64,000 bases of DNA from Paracoccaceae bacterium (GTDB lineage Bacteria; Pseudomonadota; Alphaproteobacteria; Rhodobacterales; Rhodobacteraceae): contig JANQRE010000010.1 of NCBI GenBank assembly GCA_028284705.1, positions 184,301 to 248,300 of the forward strand. Direction: 5' to 3'. Within the stretch, counting starts at the first letter, position 1; each line of letters begins with the position of its first letter. Below, one piece after another: positions 24,589 through 34,497 of this stretch. Both the position numbers and the translations under genes were made by a program. The notes beneath the pieces were generated by a model. The model saw only the letters and a program-made list of their open reading frames with translations, had not been told where the DNA came from and did no database searches.

Positions 24589-25890
24589 ATGAAACTGAGT
24601 ACATCCTTTATTGCCGCTGCGGCGATGCTTGGCGCCTCGCAGGTCGCCTACGCAGAAACTGAAATTCAATTCTGGCACGCCTTCACGGGGCGCCTGGGCG
24701 AATTGGTGGCCGAACAGGTTGATACCTTCAATGCAAGCCAAAGCGACTACAAGGTCGTGCAAAGCCACAAGGGCAATTATTCGGAGACCCTCAATGCCGG
24801 GATCGCGGCGTTCCGTGCTGGCGAGCAGCCACACATCCTGATGGTCTTTGAAGTCGGCACCGCCACGATGATGAGCGCGGAAGGCGCAATCAAGCCAGTT
24901 TATGAAGTGATGGGAGACGGGTTTGATCAGTCTAAATACATCGGCTCGGTGAAAGGCTATTACACCTCACCGGATGGCAACATGTTGTCGCTGCCATTCA
25001 ATTCCTCGACGCCGGTTCTCTGGGTGAACCGCGACAAGCTGCAAGAGGCGGGTGTCGATCCCGATACGCCCATGGAGACCTGGGAACAGGTCGGTGGCGT
25101 TCTGGACCAGCTCAAGACGGCCGGTGTCGATTGTCCGATGACCACCGCATGGCAGAGTTGGATTCATTTGGAGAATTTCTCCGCCTATCACGACACGCCC
25201 TTTGCAACGAAAGACAACGGCTTTGCGGGCACCGATACCGAACTGGCATTCAACAGCCCGGCGCAAGTGGCGCATATCTCCGCCATGGGCGAATGGGCGC
25301 AGGATGGCAAGTTCATCTATGCCGGTCGCCGCAATGAGGGTGGCGCAAACTTCCGGGCCGGGGAATGTGCGCTCTTTACGGAGTCGTCAGCTGGCTATGC
25401 CGGGATCAAAGCGGAAGCCGAGTTCGATTTCGAGGTGCGCCCACTGCCCTATTGGGAAGCTGTCGCGTCCGAGCCGCAGAACACCATCATCGGCGGTGCA
25501 TCGCTTTGGGTGATGGAGGGGCATGAAGCCGCCGAATATGAAGGCGTCGCCGCCTTCATGGACTTCCTGTCCTCGGCGGATATTCAGGCCAAATGGCATC
25601 AGGACACCGGCTATCTGCCGATCACCGCAGCCGCGAGCACAAAGACCAAGGAAATGGGGTTCTACGAAGAGAACCCGGGCACGGATATTGCCGTCATCCA
25701 GATGACGTCAAAAGAACCGACCGCCAATTCTAAAGGTTTGCGGCTCGGGTCCTTCGACCAAATCCGCGGCATCATCGACGAAGAGCTTGAAGCCGTCTGG
25801 TCCGGCGATAAGGAGGCACAAGCCGCCCTCGACAGCGCGGTCGAGCGTGGCAACGCGCTTCTGCGCCGGTTCGAGCAGGCGTCTCAGTAA
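24589..25890 (+). CDS. ugpB: sn-glycerol-3-phosphate ABC transporter substrate-binding protein
   Basis: Encodes 433 residues. It has a Sec signal peptide (ISTSF-type, here KLSTSFIAAAAMLGASQVAYA). The mature start TEIQFWHAFTG, the YKVVQSHKGNYSETLNAGI stretch and VFEVGTATMM are typical of UgpB. It captures glycerol-3-phosphate and related glycerophosphodiesters in the periplasm and delivers them to UgpAE. GGGAGAAATAA precedes the ATG. It is the first gene of the complete set ugpB-ugpA-ugpE-ugpC. A phosphate-starvation role is usual for the family, although no clear PhoB box was seen here. Confidence 0.93.
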   Translation: MKLSTSFIAAAAMLGASQVAYAETEIQFWHAFTGRLGELVAEQVDTFNASQSDYKVVQSHKGNYSETLNAGIAAFRAGEQPHILMVFEVGTATMMSAEGAIKPVYEVMGDGFDQSKYIGSVKGYYTSPDGNMLSLPFNSSTPVLWVNRDKLQEAGVDPDTPMETWEQVGGVLDQLKTAGVDCPMTTAWQSWIHLENFSAYHDTPFATKDNGFAGTDTELAFNSPAQVAHISAMGEWAQDGKFIYAGRRNEGGANFRAGECALFTESSAGYAGIKAEAEFDFEVRPLPYWEAVASEPQNTIIGGASLWVMEGHEAAEYEGVAAFMDFLSSADIQAKWHQDTGYLPITAAASTKTKEMGFYEENPGTDIAVIQMTSKEPTANSKGLRLGSFDQIRGIIDEELEAVWSGDKEAQAALDSAVERGNALLRRFEQASQ

Positions 25891-25935
25891 AGCATAACGG
25901 TCATCCCGGATTGCCGGGGTGGCCACACTAAACGC

Positions 25936-26817
25936 ATGGAAAAGCGCGTCACCTTCAAGGGTATCTGGTTGCCGCTTCTGCTGGTCTTGCCGCAGATTCT
26001 GGTCACTGCGATCTTCTTCTTCTATCCGGCTGGTCAGGCGATCTGGCAATCGCTGTTCATCCCTGATCCGTTCGGGTTGTCGATGCAATGGGTGGGTTTG
26101 GGCAATTTCGAGTTCCTGCTGTCCGACCGGTTCTACCGCGCGTCTTTCCTGACAACCGCGATCTTCTCGATCCTCGTCACCGTGGTGTCGATGGGTGTCG
26201 CGCTTTACCTTGCCGTGCTGGCCGATCGTCTGATCAAGGGCTCCGGCACCTATCGCACGCTTCTGATTTGGCCTTATGCCGTCGCACCTGCGGTCGCCGG
26301 TGTTCTGTGGCTCTTCATGTTCAATACGCGTGTCGGTGTGGTGACGTGGTATCTTGGCGCTTTGGGGTACGACTGGAACCACGTCCTGAACGAAGGCGAG
26401 GCTATGGGCCTCGTCGTCGTCGCCAGTGCCTGGGGGCGGATCAGCTACAACTTTCTGTTCTTTCTCGCCGGTCTGCAGGCGATCCCGAAATCGGTGATTG
26501 AGGCGGCGGCGATCGACGGGGCCCGGTTCTGGACCCGGTTTCGCACGATCGTCTGGCCGCTTCTCAGCCCCACGACCTTTTTCCTATTGGTCGTCAACAT
26601 TATCTATGCCTTCTTCGAAACCTTCGGCGTAATTCACACGATTACCAGCGGCGGGCCCCAACAGGCGACAACCATTCTTGTTTACAAGGTCTACTCGGAC
26701 GGATTTGTCGGGCAGGATCTCGGCTCATCGGCTGCCCAGTCGGTCATTCTCCTCGTGATCGTCTCCATCCTCACCGTGGTCCAGTTCAAATACATCGAAC
26801 GGCGGGTGCATTACTGA
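25936..26817 (+). CDS. ugpA: sn-glycerol-3-phosphate ABC transporter permease
   Basis: Encodes 293 residues with six membrane segments. It carries the coupling-helix motif [20 protein letters not shown] that contacts the ATPase. The opening [18 protein letters not shown] and the [16 protein letters not shown] stretch before the last helix are typical of UgpA. It pairs with UgpE to form the channel. It starts 45 bases after ugpB and its stop overlaps the ugpE start by one base (TGATG). Confidence 0.93.
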   Translation: MEKRVTFKGIWLPLLLVLPQILVTAIFFFYPAGQAIWQSLFIPDPFGLSMQWVGLGNFEFLLSDRFYRASFLTTAIFSILVTVVSMGVALYLAVLADRLIKGSGTYRTLLIWPYAVAPAVAGVLWLFMFNTRVGVVTWYLGALGYDWNHVLNEGEAMGLVVVASAWGRISYNFLFFLAGLQAIPKSVIEAAAIDGARFWTRFRTIVWPLLSPTTFFLLVVNIIYAFFETFGVIHTITSGGPQQATTILVYKVYSDGFVGQDLGSSAAQSVILLVIVSILTVVQFKYIERRVHY

Positions 26818-27671
26818 TGGCGGATCGCGATGGCATGGTCGAAAAGCGCGGCGCGGGTCTTTGGCTGACGCATCTGGGGCTGATCATCGGCATCGCCTTC
26901 ATCTTCTTCCCGATCTGGCTGGCCTTTGTCGCCTCCACCGTGGAGCAGCAGGACATCGTGCGCCCGCCCATGCCGCTTCTTCCGGGCGGCCACCTCATCG
27001 AGAACTACACGAGGGCGCTGACCGCCGGCATCAACGCGCCTGTGGCGACGATGCTGTTCAACTCTATGGTGATGGCACTTGGGATTGCGTTCGGGAAGAT
27101 CGCGATTTCTCTCCTGTCGGCCTTTGCGATCGTCTATTTCCGCTTCCCGGGAAGACAGGTCTTTTTCTGGTTAATCTTCCTGACGCTCATGCTTCCCGTT
27201 GAGGTCCGCATTGTTCCCACCTTCGAAGTGATTGCGAATTTCGGAATGCTGAACAGCTATTCCGGTCTGATACTGCCTCTGGTCGCCTCGGCCACGGCAA
27301 CTTTCCTGTTCCGCCAGTTCTTCATGACCGTGCCGGACGAGTTGGCTGAGGCCGCCCGGGTCGATGGGGCGAGCCCGATGCGGTTCTTCTTTGACATCCT
27401 CTTGCCAATGAGCCGCACGAATATTGCCGCGCTCTTTGTCATTCTCTTCATCTATGGCTGGAACCAATATCTCTGGCCGCTTCTGATCACGACCGATCCT
27501 GAAATGAACACCATCGTCATGGGCATCAAGCAGATGTTCCCGTCAGGCGACGATTTCGCCCATTGGCCGACGATCATGGCGACCTCGATCCTGGCGATGG
27601 TGCCGCCGGTTCTGGTTGTGATCGGGATGCAGAAACTCTTTATCCGCGGTCTGGTGGAAAGCGAGAAATAA
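26817..27671 (+). CDS. ugpE: sn-glycerol-3-phosphate ABC transporter permease
   Basis: Encodes 284 residues with six membrane segments. The EAA loop is [20 protein letters not shown]. The periplasmic segment after the first helix ([19 protein letters not shown]) and the final [15 protein letters not shown] tail are UgpE-like. It is the second half of the permease with UgpA. The start overlaps the ugpA stop by one base and the stop overlaps the ugpC start by one base (TAATG), so the three genes are coupled. Confidence 0.93.
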   Translation: MADRDGMVEKRGAGLWLTHLGLIIGIAFIFFPIWLAFVASTVEQQDIVRPPMPLLPGGHLIENYTRALTAGINAPVATMLFNSMVMALGIAFGKIAISLLSAFAIVYFRFPGRQVFFWLIFLTLMLPVEVRIVPTFEVIANFGMLNSYSGLILPLVASATATFLFRQFFMTVPDELAEAARVDGASPMRFFFDILLPMSRTNIAALFVILFIYGWNQYLWPLLITTDPEMNTIVMGIKQMFPSGDDFAHWPTIMATSILAMVPPVLVVIGMQKLFIRGLVESEK

Positions 27672-28666
27672 TGGCCACAGTCACGCTCAAGAACCTCAAG
27701 AAATCTTTTGGCAAAACGGATGTGATCCACGGTGTCGATATCGATATCCAGGATGGTGAGTTCATCGTGATCGTCGGCCCGTCGGGATGCGGGAAATCAA
27801 CGTTGCTCAGAATGGTGGCGGGGCTGGAAACCGTGACCTCAGGCGAAGTGCAGATCGATGGCAAGACGGTCAATGACGTCGAACCGATGGACCGCGATAT
27901 CGCAATGGTGTTCCAGAACTATGCGCTCTATCCGCATATGTCGGTCTTCGACAACATGGCCTATGGGTTGAAGATCGCGAGGGTCGGCAAGCCCGAGATT
28001 GCCGAACGTGTTCAGAACGCGGCCAAACTCCTGCAGCTTGAACCCTATCTGCAACGCAAGCCGCGCGAGTTGTCGGGTGGTCAACGTCAACGTGTCGCCA
28101 TGGGGCGCGCCATCGTCCGGAAACCAGCCGTCTTTCTCTTCGATGAGCCCCTATCGAACCTCGACGCGAAATTGCGGGTGCAGATGCGGTTGGAGATCAA
28201 AGCGCTGCAGCGCGAGCTTGGCGTGACGGCACTTTATGTAACCCACGACCAGGTGGAGGCGATGACCATGGCCGATCGCATGATCGTCATGAATGGCGGT
28301 GTCGCAGACCAGATCGGCAAACCGCTGGAGGTCTATGCCGATCCGGCGACTGAATTTGTGGCGGGCTTCATTGGGTCACCTCCGACGAACTTCTTTGACG
28401 GAGCATTGATCGGCGACCAGTCAGGTCGCATCGGGGTACGGCCCGAACATATCCGGCTTTCCGACACCGGTATTCTGCAAGCGACGGTCGGATATGCCGA
28501 GGCGCTTGGCGCCGAAACGCTCGTGCATCTCAGAGCAGAGGACGGCTCGCAAATTACGGTTCGCCAAGATGCTGCTCTGCCAATCCCCTCCGAGGGTGAG
28601 ACGCGGGCGCTGACTTGGGATACTGCGCATGTCATGCGCTTTCATGAAAACGGCGTCCGCCTGTAG
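27671..28666 (+). CDS. ugpC: sn-glycerol-3-phosphate ABC transporter ATPase
   Basis: Encodes 331 residues. The ABC core has Walker [10 protein letters not shown], the Q-loop [10 protein letters not shown], signature [15 protein letters not shown], Walker [11 protein letters not shown] and switch THDQVEA. Residues 240-331 form the MalK/UgpC-type OB regulatory domain (GVRPEHIRL). It energises UgpAE. The ATG in the TAATG overlap with ugpE was used; an upstream frame of 36 codons lies inside ugpE. Last gene of the operon. Confidence 0.94.
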   Translation: MATVTLKNLKKSFGKTDVIHGVDIDIQDGEFIVIVGPSGCGKSTLLRMVAGLETVTSGEVQIDGKTVNDVEPMDRDIAMVFQNYALYPHMSVFDNMAYGLKIARVGKPEIAERVQNAAKLLQLEPYLQRKPRELSGGQRQRVAMGRAIVRKPAVFLFDEPLSNLDAKLRVQMRLEIKALQRELGVTALYVTHDQVEAMTMADRMIVMNGGVADQIGKPLEVYADPATEFVAGFIGSPPTNFFDGALIGDQSGRIGVRPEHIRLSDTGILQATVGYAEALGAETLVHLRAEDGSQITVRQDAALPIPSEGETRALTWDTAHVMRFHENGVRL

Positions 28667-28909
28667 GTGATATTCGCGGTTTTGAAAGATGTCGAAAACT
28701 TGCCGACGTCCGTGTTCGGAAGCAGATGAGATTTGCGCAACTGAGGCTTTGGGCTGATTGTGCCACTTCCCGCACGGCGGTCGGGGTTAGCGTCGGCTTT
28801 TGAGGTCATCAATTCTCCACTTCACGAATTTCTTCCAGCCCAAATCCTGCAAGTCGAATGAGTGTTCGGTCGCAATTGGGATCCCGGACGGATGCAATAC
28901 CTCATTGAC

Positions 28910-28926
28910 TGACTGACGGTCAGTCA
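28910..28926. promoter_or_regulatory. TetR-type operator, perfect palindrome
   Basis: TGACTGAC-G-GTCAGTCA is a perfect 17-base palindrome. It begins 45 bases before the start codon of the TetR-family regulator and overlaps a TTGACT at 28905 that could be its -35 element. TGACTGAC half-sites are common in TetR-family autoregulation, so this is very probably the regulator's own operator, shutting off the regulator and the two genes behind it. Confidence 0.85.
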
Positions 28927-28954
28927 CCTAAAAGTTTGTGAAAGGAGAATTGTA

Positions 28955-29587
28955 TTGGCCCGGATCGTCAAGGCCCCTGAAGAACGGCGCGCTGAGATCG
29001 TCGAAACAGCGGATCGGCTGTTTCGTCAGCACGGCTACACGAGGTGTTCAGTGGAGATGATCATTCGCGAAATCGGTGTCGCGAAAGGTACCTTTTACTA
29101 CTACTTCAAATCCAAGCCCGACATCCTCGAAGCCATCGTGGATAAGACTCTCAGCCAGATTGTTGAGATGGCACAGGGCGTCGCCGACGAGCCGTCGCTC
29201 ACCGCGATGCAGAAGATGGAAGCGCTTCTCGGCAACAGCCACATTGGCGACGATGACAGTCTTGAGGTCGCGGAAATGCTTCATCTTCCAGAAAACCGAG
29301 AGCTTCACGAACTCACAAATATCCAAACGGTCCTCCAACTTTCTCCGATCCTCGCGCAAATCGTGGAGCAAGGCCTTGGTGAGGGAGTATTCGATGTCGA
29401 AAAGCCTCTCGAGACCATTCAGTTTCTGTTTACCGGGGCGCAGTTTCTGACTGACGGAGACATGTTCGGCTTTTCAGAGTCCGAGCTTCGATCACGGCGC
29501 TTGGTGACACAGGAAATAATAGAAAAAGCACTGGGCGCTGAACCGGGAAGCTTTCACTTTATGAACCCAATCCGGGCCGTGGAATAG
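28955..29587 (+). CDS. TetR/AcrR family transcriptional regulator
   Basis: Encodes 210 residues. The start is a TTG with AAAGGAG eight bases upstream. The N-terminal helix-turn-helix is clear: RRAEIVETADRLFRQHGYTR, then VEMIIREIGVAKGTFYYYFKSK at about residues 30-52. The C-terminal ligand-binding part is all helical and has no recognisable ligand signature. The palindrome upstream indicates autoregulation. The CPBP protease and the hydrolase downstream on the same strand are probable targets, since the gap is only 135 bases and holds no obvious promoter. Confidence 0.92.
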   Translation: MARIVKAPEERRAEIVETADRLFRQHGYTRCSVEMIIREIGVAKGTFYYYFKSKPDILEAIVDKTLSQIVEMAQGVADEPSLTAMQKMEALLGNSHIGDDDSLEVAEMLHLPENRELHELTNIQTVLQLSPILAQIVEQGLGEGVFDVEKPLETIQFLFTGAQFLTDGDMFGFSESELRSRRLVTQEIIEKALGAEPGSFHFMNPIRAVE

Positions 29588-29722
29588 AGGGGTGAGTAGG
29601 GAAACGAATATGGATCGCCAGCGCAACGCCGCGCTGCGTCATGGCTGGCGACCCCGCGCAAATCGGCGGCGAAGTCAGCCCCGCCTTATCCCGCTACAAA
29701 TCTGTTCTCGAAGGATTTTCTC

Positions 29723-30565
29723 ATGGCAGATATTCGTGCGCCAACTCGATCATTCCAAGTTCCATCCTTTGCACTAATCGGTTTCTTCACTCTCACTTTC
29801 GCCATTACCTGGGGCGTTATAGGAATGTACGTCGTCGCACCGGACTGGGCGTCGTCTATGTTCGGTGAGATCAGCGGGTCGCATCCATTTTTCTTCATTG
29901 CAACTTGGGCACCTGCGATTTCAGCGTTTGCAATTGTCGGGTTGTATGGTGGCGTTTCGGGCCTCAAAGCGTTCCTTCGCCGCCTCACTATGTGGCGTCT
30001 TTCGCCGCTGTGGGGAGCTTTTATCCTAGTCGGCATCCCAGTGGTCTTTATGATCGGTTCGATCATGAAGGCTGGTCCTCTCGTCGCCCCGCTTCCGCCT
30101 GAGGGTGTGGGCGCTTTGCTCGCTCTCACCTTCATGATGCTCCTATTGGGGCCGATTGAGGAGTTTGGTTGGCGCGGCATCGCTCAACCAATTCTGCAAC
30201 GCCACGTCGCGCCTCTCTGGGCGGGAGTGATCATAGGTACTGTCTGGGGCGTTTGGCATCTGCCCGCCTTCTTCTTGTCGGGCACAGTCTTTGCCGGCTG
30301 GAACTTCTTTCCGTTCCTCATCGGTAACATCACGCTTGCGGTTCTCGTGACACCGATCTTCAACTCTAGCCGTGGCAGTCTTTTTTGGCCAATGCTCTTC
30401 CACTGGCAACTTATCCTTCCCGTTTGGCCTGATGCGCAGCCCTACGACACCTGGCTTCTCCTGATCGTCGCGGTAGTCGTCGTTTTGTGGAACCGAGAGA
30501 CCATGCTGTATCGCGAAGGAGCAGTAATGGATGTGCTTCCCAAAGACGGTGTATCGACCCAATGA
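29723..30565 (+). CDS. CPBP-family intramembrane metalloprotease
   Basis: Encodes 280 residues with about eight membrane segments. The CPBP/Abi active-site motifs are all present: EEFGWRG (EExxxR) at about residue 150, WGVWHLP about 30 residues on, and an NS-containing third motif with LFWPMLFH, whose His is a further metal ligand. Bacterial members cleave membrane or prenylated peptides, or give resistance to peptides and bacteriocins. It overlaps the following hydrolase gene by 4 bases (ATGA), so the two are co-translated, and both sit behind a TetR regulator. Confidence 0.88.
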   Translation: MADIRAPTRSFQVPSFALIGFFTLTFAITWGVIGMYVVAPDWASSMFGEISGSHPFFFIATWAPAISAFAIVGLYGGVSGLKAFLRRLTMWRLSPLWGAFILVGIPVVFMIGSIMKAGPLVAPLPPEGVGALLALTFMMLLLGPIEEFGWRGIAQPILQRHVAPLWAGVIIGTVWGVWHLPAFFLSGTVFAGWNFFPFLIGNITLAVLVTPIFNSSRGSLFWPMLFHWQLILPVWPDAQPYDTWLLLIVAVVVVLWNRETMLYREGAVMDVLPKDGVSTQ

Positions 30566-31734
30566 AGTGGTTGCTCCGAACATTTGCTGTTCTATTGATC
30601 TGCGTCGGCATGGCTGCCGATCCTGGAGAGGCAGACCAGCCCAATAAGCGCCATGAAGTTCACGAACTGCTCAAAAAGTTCCAAGAACTTTACGGCTTCC
30701 CTGGCGCGACGGTTGCCTTTGTAAGGGATGACGGTGTGGTAGAGAAACTCGCCGTAGGTCTTGCGGATATCGAAGCAGGCAAGCCGATGACACCCGATAG
30801 CCGGATGCTTGCGGCGAGCATCGGTAAGACGATCTGGGGAGCCTTGGTAGTCGCCCTAGAAGCGGAAGGCACGCTGAAGCGATCCGACCTAGTGTCGACC
30901 TACCTTGGTCATCTCCCGTGGTTTGCACAGGTCCCAAATGCTCACGAGATGACCATTGGCCAACTCCTCACCCATAGTGCGGGACTTCCTGACCACGTAC
31001 ACATGGACGGCGCTGCCGAGGCGTTGATCAGAATTGGAAACGAGGATGAACTCGATCCAGTCGAGTTGATAACCCTCATTTTCGATGAACCACCTCTCTT
31101 CGAGCCCGGTTCGGCTTGGTCCTACACCGACACCGGTTACATCCTTTTGGGACTAGCTCTAGAGGCCGCAACGGACAGCGAGGTATTTGAACTGGCAGAA
31201 GCGTACTTCTTAAAGCCGCTTGGATTAACCGCCACAAGTTCTTCAGACCTAACCAAGATTGAGGACATGGCAGTCGGCTACACAATTGAGGCTAATCCCT
31301 TTGGTCTTGCGCCACGCACCATGGATGACAGTGGACGCTTAACATGGAATCCAGCCGTTGAATGGACTGGCGGCGGATTTGTATCAACGTCAGCTGACCT
31401 TGCCAGGTGGGGACGAGCGTTGTTCACCGGAGCTGCGATCGATGCACACTATCTGCATGGGATATTGGATGGCGTCCCGATCGGCCCGGACGCGCCGGGA
31501 ACATTCTATGGAAGCGGCGTCGCGATTTACGAGGAAACGTCTCATGGACGCGTATACGGGCATGGAGGTTGGATACCCGGCTACGTATCCAGTCTAAGGC
31601 ACTACGCCGATCATGGTCTGACAGTCGCCTTCCAAATTAATACTGACGCAGGGGTCGTGGACGGCAGTACGAACCTTGTATCGGACTTGGAGGCCGCATT
31701 GGCGGAAGTGCTGGTTTATTCGGTGGACGAATGA
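30562..31734 (+). CDS. exported serine hydrolase, beta-lactamase class C fold
   Basis: Encodes 390 residues from the ATG in the ATGA overlap; 25 further codons upstream would lie within the protease gene. A signal peptide (KWLLRTFAVLLICVGMAA) leads. The SxxK nucleophile motif is SIGK in AASIGKTIWG (about residue 90). The YxN position reads YTDTGY, and the KTG-equivalent is HGGWIPG near residue 345. These are the marks of class C beta-lactamase-related esterases and DD-peptidases. LTHSAGLPDH and GGGFVSTSADLARWG are further family patterns. Substrate unknown. Probably periplasmic. Confidence 0.87.
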   Translation: MKWLLRTFAVLLICVGMAADPGEADQPNKRHEVHELLKKFQELYGFPGATVAFVRDDGVVEKLAVGLADIEAGKPMTPDSRMLAASIGKTIWGALVVALEAEGTLKRSDLVSTYLGHLPWFAQVPNAHEMTIGQLLTHSAGLPDHVHMDGAAEALIRIGNEDELDPVELITLIFDEPPLFEPGSAWSYTDTGYILLGLALEAATDSEVFELAEAYFLKPLGLTATSSSDLTKIEDMAVGYTIEANPFGLAPRTMDDSGRLTWNPAVEWTGGGFVSTSADLARWGRALFTGAAIDAHYLHGILDGVPIGPDAPGTFYGSGVAIYEETSHGRVYGHGGWIPGYVSSLRHYADHGLTVAFQINTDAGVVDGSTNLVSDLEAALAEVLVYSVDE

Positions 31735-31852
31735 TCTAGTTGGTCAAGTAGCTGACCCACAATAAATGCCCGCGTTGGAGAAACGCTGCATCGCGGCGCC
31801 GATCTGATGAATGAAATGCAGCAACGGACGGATAGCACGTTTAGAAGCCAGC

Positions 31853-32338
31853 TCAGAACACCCCCATACTGACTCCGGCTCCCATAGCGGCTCCGAGTTC
31901 ACGACATAGGGACAATTGCTCTTCTGGTATCACCTTTTGGGCAAGGATGGCCTCTGGGGTTTGCGCGTAAGTGCATACGATCAAAGGAGGCTGGACTTCG
32001 CGGAGACGCCACCCTTGGGCGATGCGGGCCGTTTGGCGCGCTGCGTTGTATCCGTCGGAGCCAGCACACACCATCTGCGAATATGGCCTGCCTTCGATCT
32101 TTCCAAGTACCGGGTAGTAGCAACGATCAAAAAAATCTTTCATCACCCCGGCGATAGCGGCGAGGTTTTCTGGGGCGCAAAAGATGTACCCGTCAGCCGC
32201 CAAAAGATCCGCTGGGCCTGATTCCGCAGCCGACCTAAGTTCGGTTTGGATTTCGGGGCGAGCTGTATGGGCGGCGGCTTCCGCCATTTGCCGGCTGCCT
32301 CCGGTCTTTGAATGATAGACAATCAACAGTTGTGGCAT
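31853..32338 (-). CDS. flavodoxin-like NAD(P)H-dependent oxidoreductase
   Basis: Encodes 161 residues. The FMN phosphate loop is HSKTGGSRQMAEAAA at residues 9-23. The second part of the flavin site is FCAPENLAAIAGVMKDFFDRCYY (residues 53-75), and GSDGYNAARQTARIA supplies the third loop. The fold is flavodoxin-like; the partner is unknown. The ATG has no strong ribosome site. A weak 75-codon frame ends 3 bases upstream and might couple to it. It converges with the hydrolase gene (118-base gap, nothing seen there). Confidence 0.8.
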   Translation of the reverse strand: MPQLLIVYHSKTGGSRQMAEAAAHTARPEIQTELRSAAESGPADLLAADGYIFCAPENLAAIAGVMKDFFDRCYYPVLGKIEGRPYSQMVCAGSDGYNAARQTARIAQGWRLREVQPPLIVCTYAQTPEAILAQKVIPEEQLSLCRELGAAMGAGVSMGVF

Positions 32339-32703
32339 TGGCTAGGTGTAGTTCCGCTCGGCACCGGTAGCAACGCCAATGGCCGGGACGATCTTTTTGC
32401 GTGGCTGGAGAAAGGCAAGTGTATTCAGCGGGATCAAAAGAATATCTGTAAATCGAGGGGGCGGCTTGAACGACCCATTTGACTGCCTAGCCCCGTTCGT
32501 GAAAGCGCTAACGACGTCCAGATTATCCGCGAAGCCGAATCCAGGATTCTCTGAAGCCGCAATTCGCACGAATGCTGGCTTTCAAACTTCAATTGCGCTC
32601 TGGTCCGACAATTGCGACGTCGAAATGCGGGCCGCAAAATGTAAGTGTGCGAACCAATTCGCATTTGGCCAATACCCGTCATGACCAAGATATTGTGAAG
32701 GTC
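32339..32703. other. intergenic region with one doubtful short frame
   Basis: 365 bases between the flavodoxin-like gene and the SDR gene, both on the minus strand. A GTG-started frame of 75 codons (32342-32569, minus) ends just before the flavodoxin start, but it lacks a ribosome site and any known family. No terminator for the SDR gene and no clear promoter for the flavodoxin gene could be identified. Confidence 0.35.
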
Positions 32704-33513
32704 TTAATCCTCAGTGTTCGACGCCGATTTTTGCCGATCGGAGATTTCGGAGAGTGCCTGCATAACAGCACTGACATGGGCGGAGTTTGAAGCAGCCACA
32801 TGCGGAGGCGAGAAACTGCCACTGTCATTATCAAAATACTTGCCTGATGCGTTTGCGAAGTCAGAGCTCAGTGCTGCTCGAACAAGGATTTCGGCTCCAA
32901 TGCTCAAATCATTGCCCGCGATACCAAACCCTTCTTTGACCATTTTGGACGCGAGGAGTGAGCCGGGATTGACTGCTACAACGACCGGTCCGTCTGGAAG
33001 CTCTTTCGCCATCTCAGCGGACCAGATCGTGATCGCGAGTTTGCTTTGGCTATAGGCATCCATGTCGCCCATCGGGCGGAACGACGTCATCGCGGCCACG
33101 TCTACTGGGGCCTGAGCCGCCGAGGAAAGATTTACAATGCGTCCGTCTTTGGGAATGATCGGCAAGAGTCGTTGTGTCAAAATGTAAGGGGCAATTGCAT
33201 TCACATCAAAGCGGATATCCCTCTCAGCCTCTGTTTTCGTGATTGGCGCTTTCAGAATGCCTGCGTTGTTTATCAGAACGTCCAAACGATCATGCTTCGA
33301 CGGGATAGCGCTCGACAATGCCTCCACGTCATCCATTACGCTCAAGTCCGCGCTGTAGGTCGGCGATGCTTCGTCGATTTGCTTCGCTGCTTTCGAAAGC
33401 TTCGCCTCGCTGCGGCCATGTAGCAGAACTTCATGTCCCGCGGCGGCGAGCTTTTGTGCGGTGAGAAAACCGATTCCGTCCGTCGCCCCGGTTATCAGAA
33501 TAGTCTTTGACAT
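32704..33513 (-). CDS. short-chain dehydrogenase/reductase
   Basis: Encodes 269 residues. The NAD(P) motif is TGATDGIG at residues 8-15; R34 in LLHGRSEAK suggests NADP preference. NNAG is present (INNAGIL), and the catalytic Ser lies in NLSSAAQAP. YSQSK gives the Tyr-Lys pair. The spacing and the long C-terminal part resemble retinol-dehydrogenase-like SDRs. Substrate unknown. It lies 11 bases downstream of the luciferase-like gene on the same strand and may be co-transcribed with it and with the CmcJ-like oxygenase, which would make it part of the same oxidative pathway. Confidence 0.9.
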   Translation of the reverse strand: MSKTILITGATDGIGFLTAQKLAAAGHEVLLHGRSEAKLSKAAKQIDEASPTYSADLSVMDDVEALSSAIPSKHDRLDVLINNAGILKAPITKTEAERDIRFDVNAIAPYILTQRLLPIIPKDGRIVNLSSAAQAPVDVAAMTSFRPMGDMDAYSQSKLAITIWSAEMAKELPDGPVVVAVNPGSLLASKMVKEGFGIAGNDLSIGAEILVRAALSSDFANASGKYFDNDSGSFSPPHVAASNSAHVSAVMQALSEISDRQKSASNTED

Positions 33514-33524
33514 TATTTGTTCCC

Positions 33525-34490
33525 CTAAAGGCTGAAATCTGGGATCAGTTCATCTGCTATTCGTTTCATGGTGTCCTCGACATCCGCGGTATTGAAGCGC
33601 AGGTTCAGTGCCACGTGGTTGATGCCAAGCTCTCGAACCTCGCTAAGATATCGTCGCAAGAAGACTGTGCCCGAGGAAAAGCCCAAGTGGATCGGTCGCG
33701 GCGCGGCGTCCGGATCCGGCTGCACATCGACATAGAGCGATTGCATGACCGGCTTGTTTTGTCCGCCCGCATCGAAAATGCGACGTCTATAGTCCGCCAC
33801 GACCCGCCTTTGCGATGCGGCGTCGCGCGGATAAGTCATCCACCCATCGCCATGCTGCGCGATCCACTCGGGCGCCTGCTGCGACCCTCCGGTGATCAAC
33901 AAAGGCAACCGCCCACCCTTGGGCTTGGGCAGCATGTCGGCCGCACCGCCCAGCACACCGTGAGCAGTGTTTGCCTTCGGATAGGCCTCGGCCATGGCAC
34001 GGATATAGGAAATGCTGTCACGGAACCTCTCGCCCCGTGTCGGGAACTCCATGTTCATGGCTGGATACTCTTCCGGGCGGTCACCCGATGCCACTCCCAG
34101 GAGCGATCGCCCGCCTGACAATACGTCCGCAGAAGCTGCAGCTTTAGCCACATGGGCCGGGTGTCTCAGCGGAAGGATGATCGAGGCGACGCCAAGCCCG
34201 ATGTTCTCTGTCATGGCAGCTAATGCGCCCAGATATACGAAAGGATCAAACGTCTGCCCTGCATCGCCGAACGATGGCACGTTAAATGGCACGTCGCGCA
34301 ACCAAAGCGCGGAGTAACCCAACTGATCAGCCAATTGCGCACGCTCAATATGGCGTTCGAGTTTTGGCGCCGGGTCACTGGCATAGGCCTCCAGCGGAAC
34401 AACCAAACCTATCGTCAACCTGTTAGGTTGAAAGGTTTCGCCATAGGCGCGGTTGATCTGCGGAAATCCCTGCTTTTTGTCGTCAAGCAT
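33525..34490 (-). CDS. luciferase-like (LLM class) flavin-dependent oxidoreductase
   Basis: Encodes 321 residues. The start is the ATG beginning MLDDKKQGF; 46 further upstream codons overlap the oxygenase gene and show no family pattern. The TIM-barrel family features are visible: LTIGLVVPLEAY, AQLADQLGYSALWLRDVP, then ENIGLGVASIILPLRHP (flavin side), RSLLGVASGDRPEEYPA and LPLLITGGSQQAPEWIAQHGD. Such enzymes use reduced FMN to oxygenate or desulfurise small molecules. It starts 7 bases after the CmcJ-like gene stop, so one operon is likely. No flavin reductase was identified next to it, although the flavodoxin-like protein is 1.2 kb away. Confidence 0.9.
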   Translation of the reverse strand: MLDDKKQGFPQINRAYGETFQPNRLTIGLVVPLEAYASDPAPKLERHIERAQLADQLGYSALWLRDVPFNVPSFGDAGQTFDPFVYLGALAAMTENIGLGVASIILPLRHPAHVAKAAASADVLSGGRSLLGVASGDRPEEYPAMNMEFPTRGERFRDSISYIRAMAEAYPKANTAHGVLGGAADMLPKPKGGRLPLLITGGSQQAPEWIAQHGDGWMTYPRDAASQRRVVADYRRRIFDAGGQNKPVMQSLYVDVQPDPDAAPRPIHLGFSSGTVFLRRYLSEVRELGINHVALNLRFNTADVEDTMKRIADELIPDFSL

Positions 34491-34497
34491 AGGTCTC

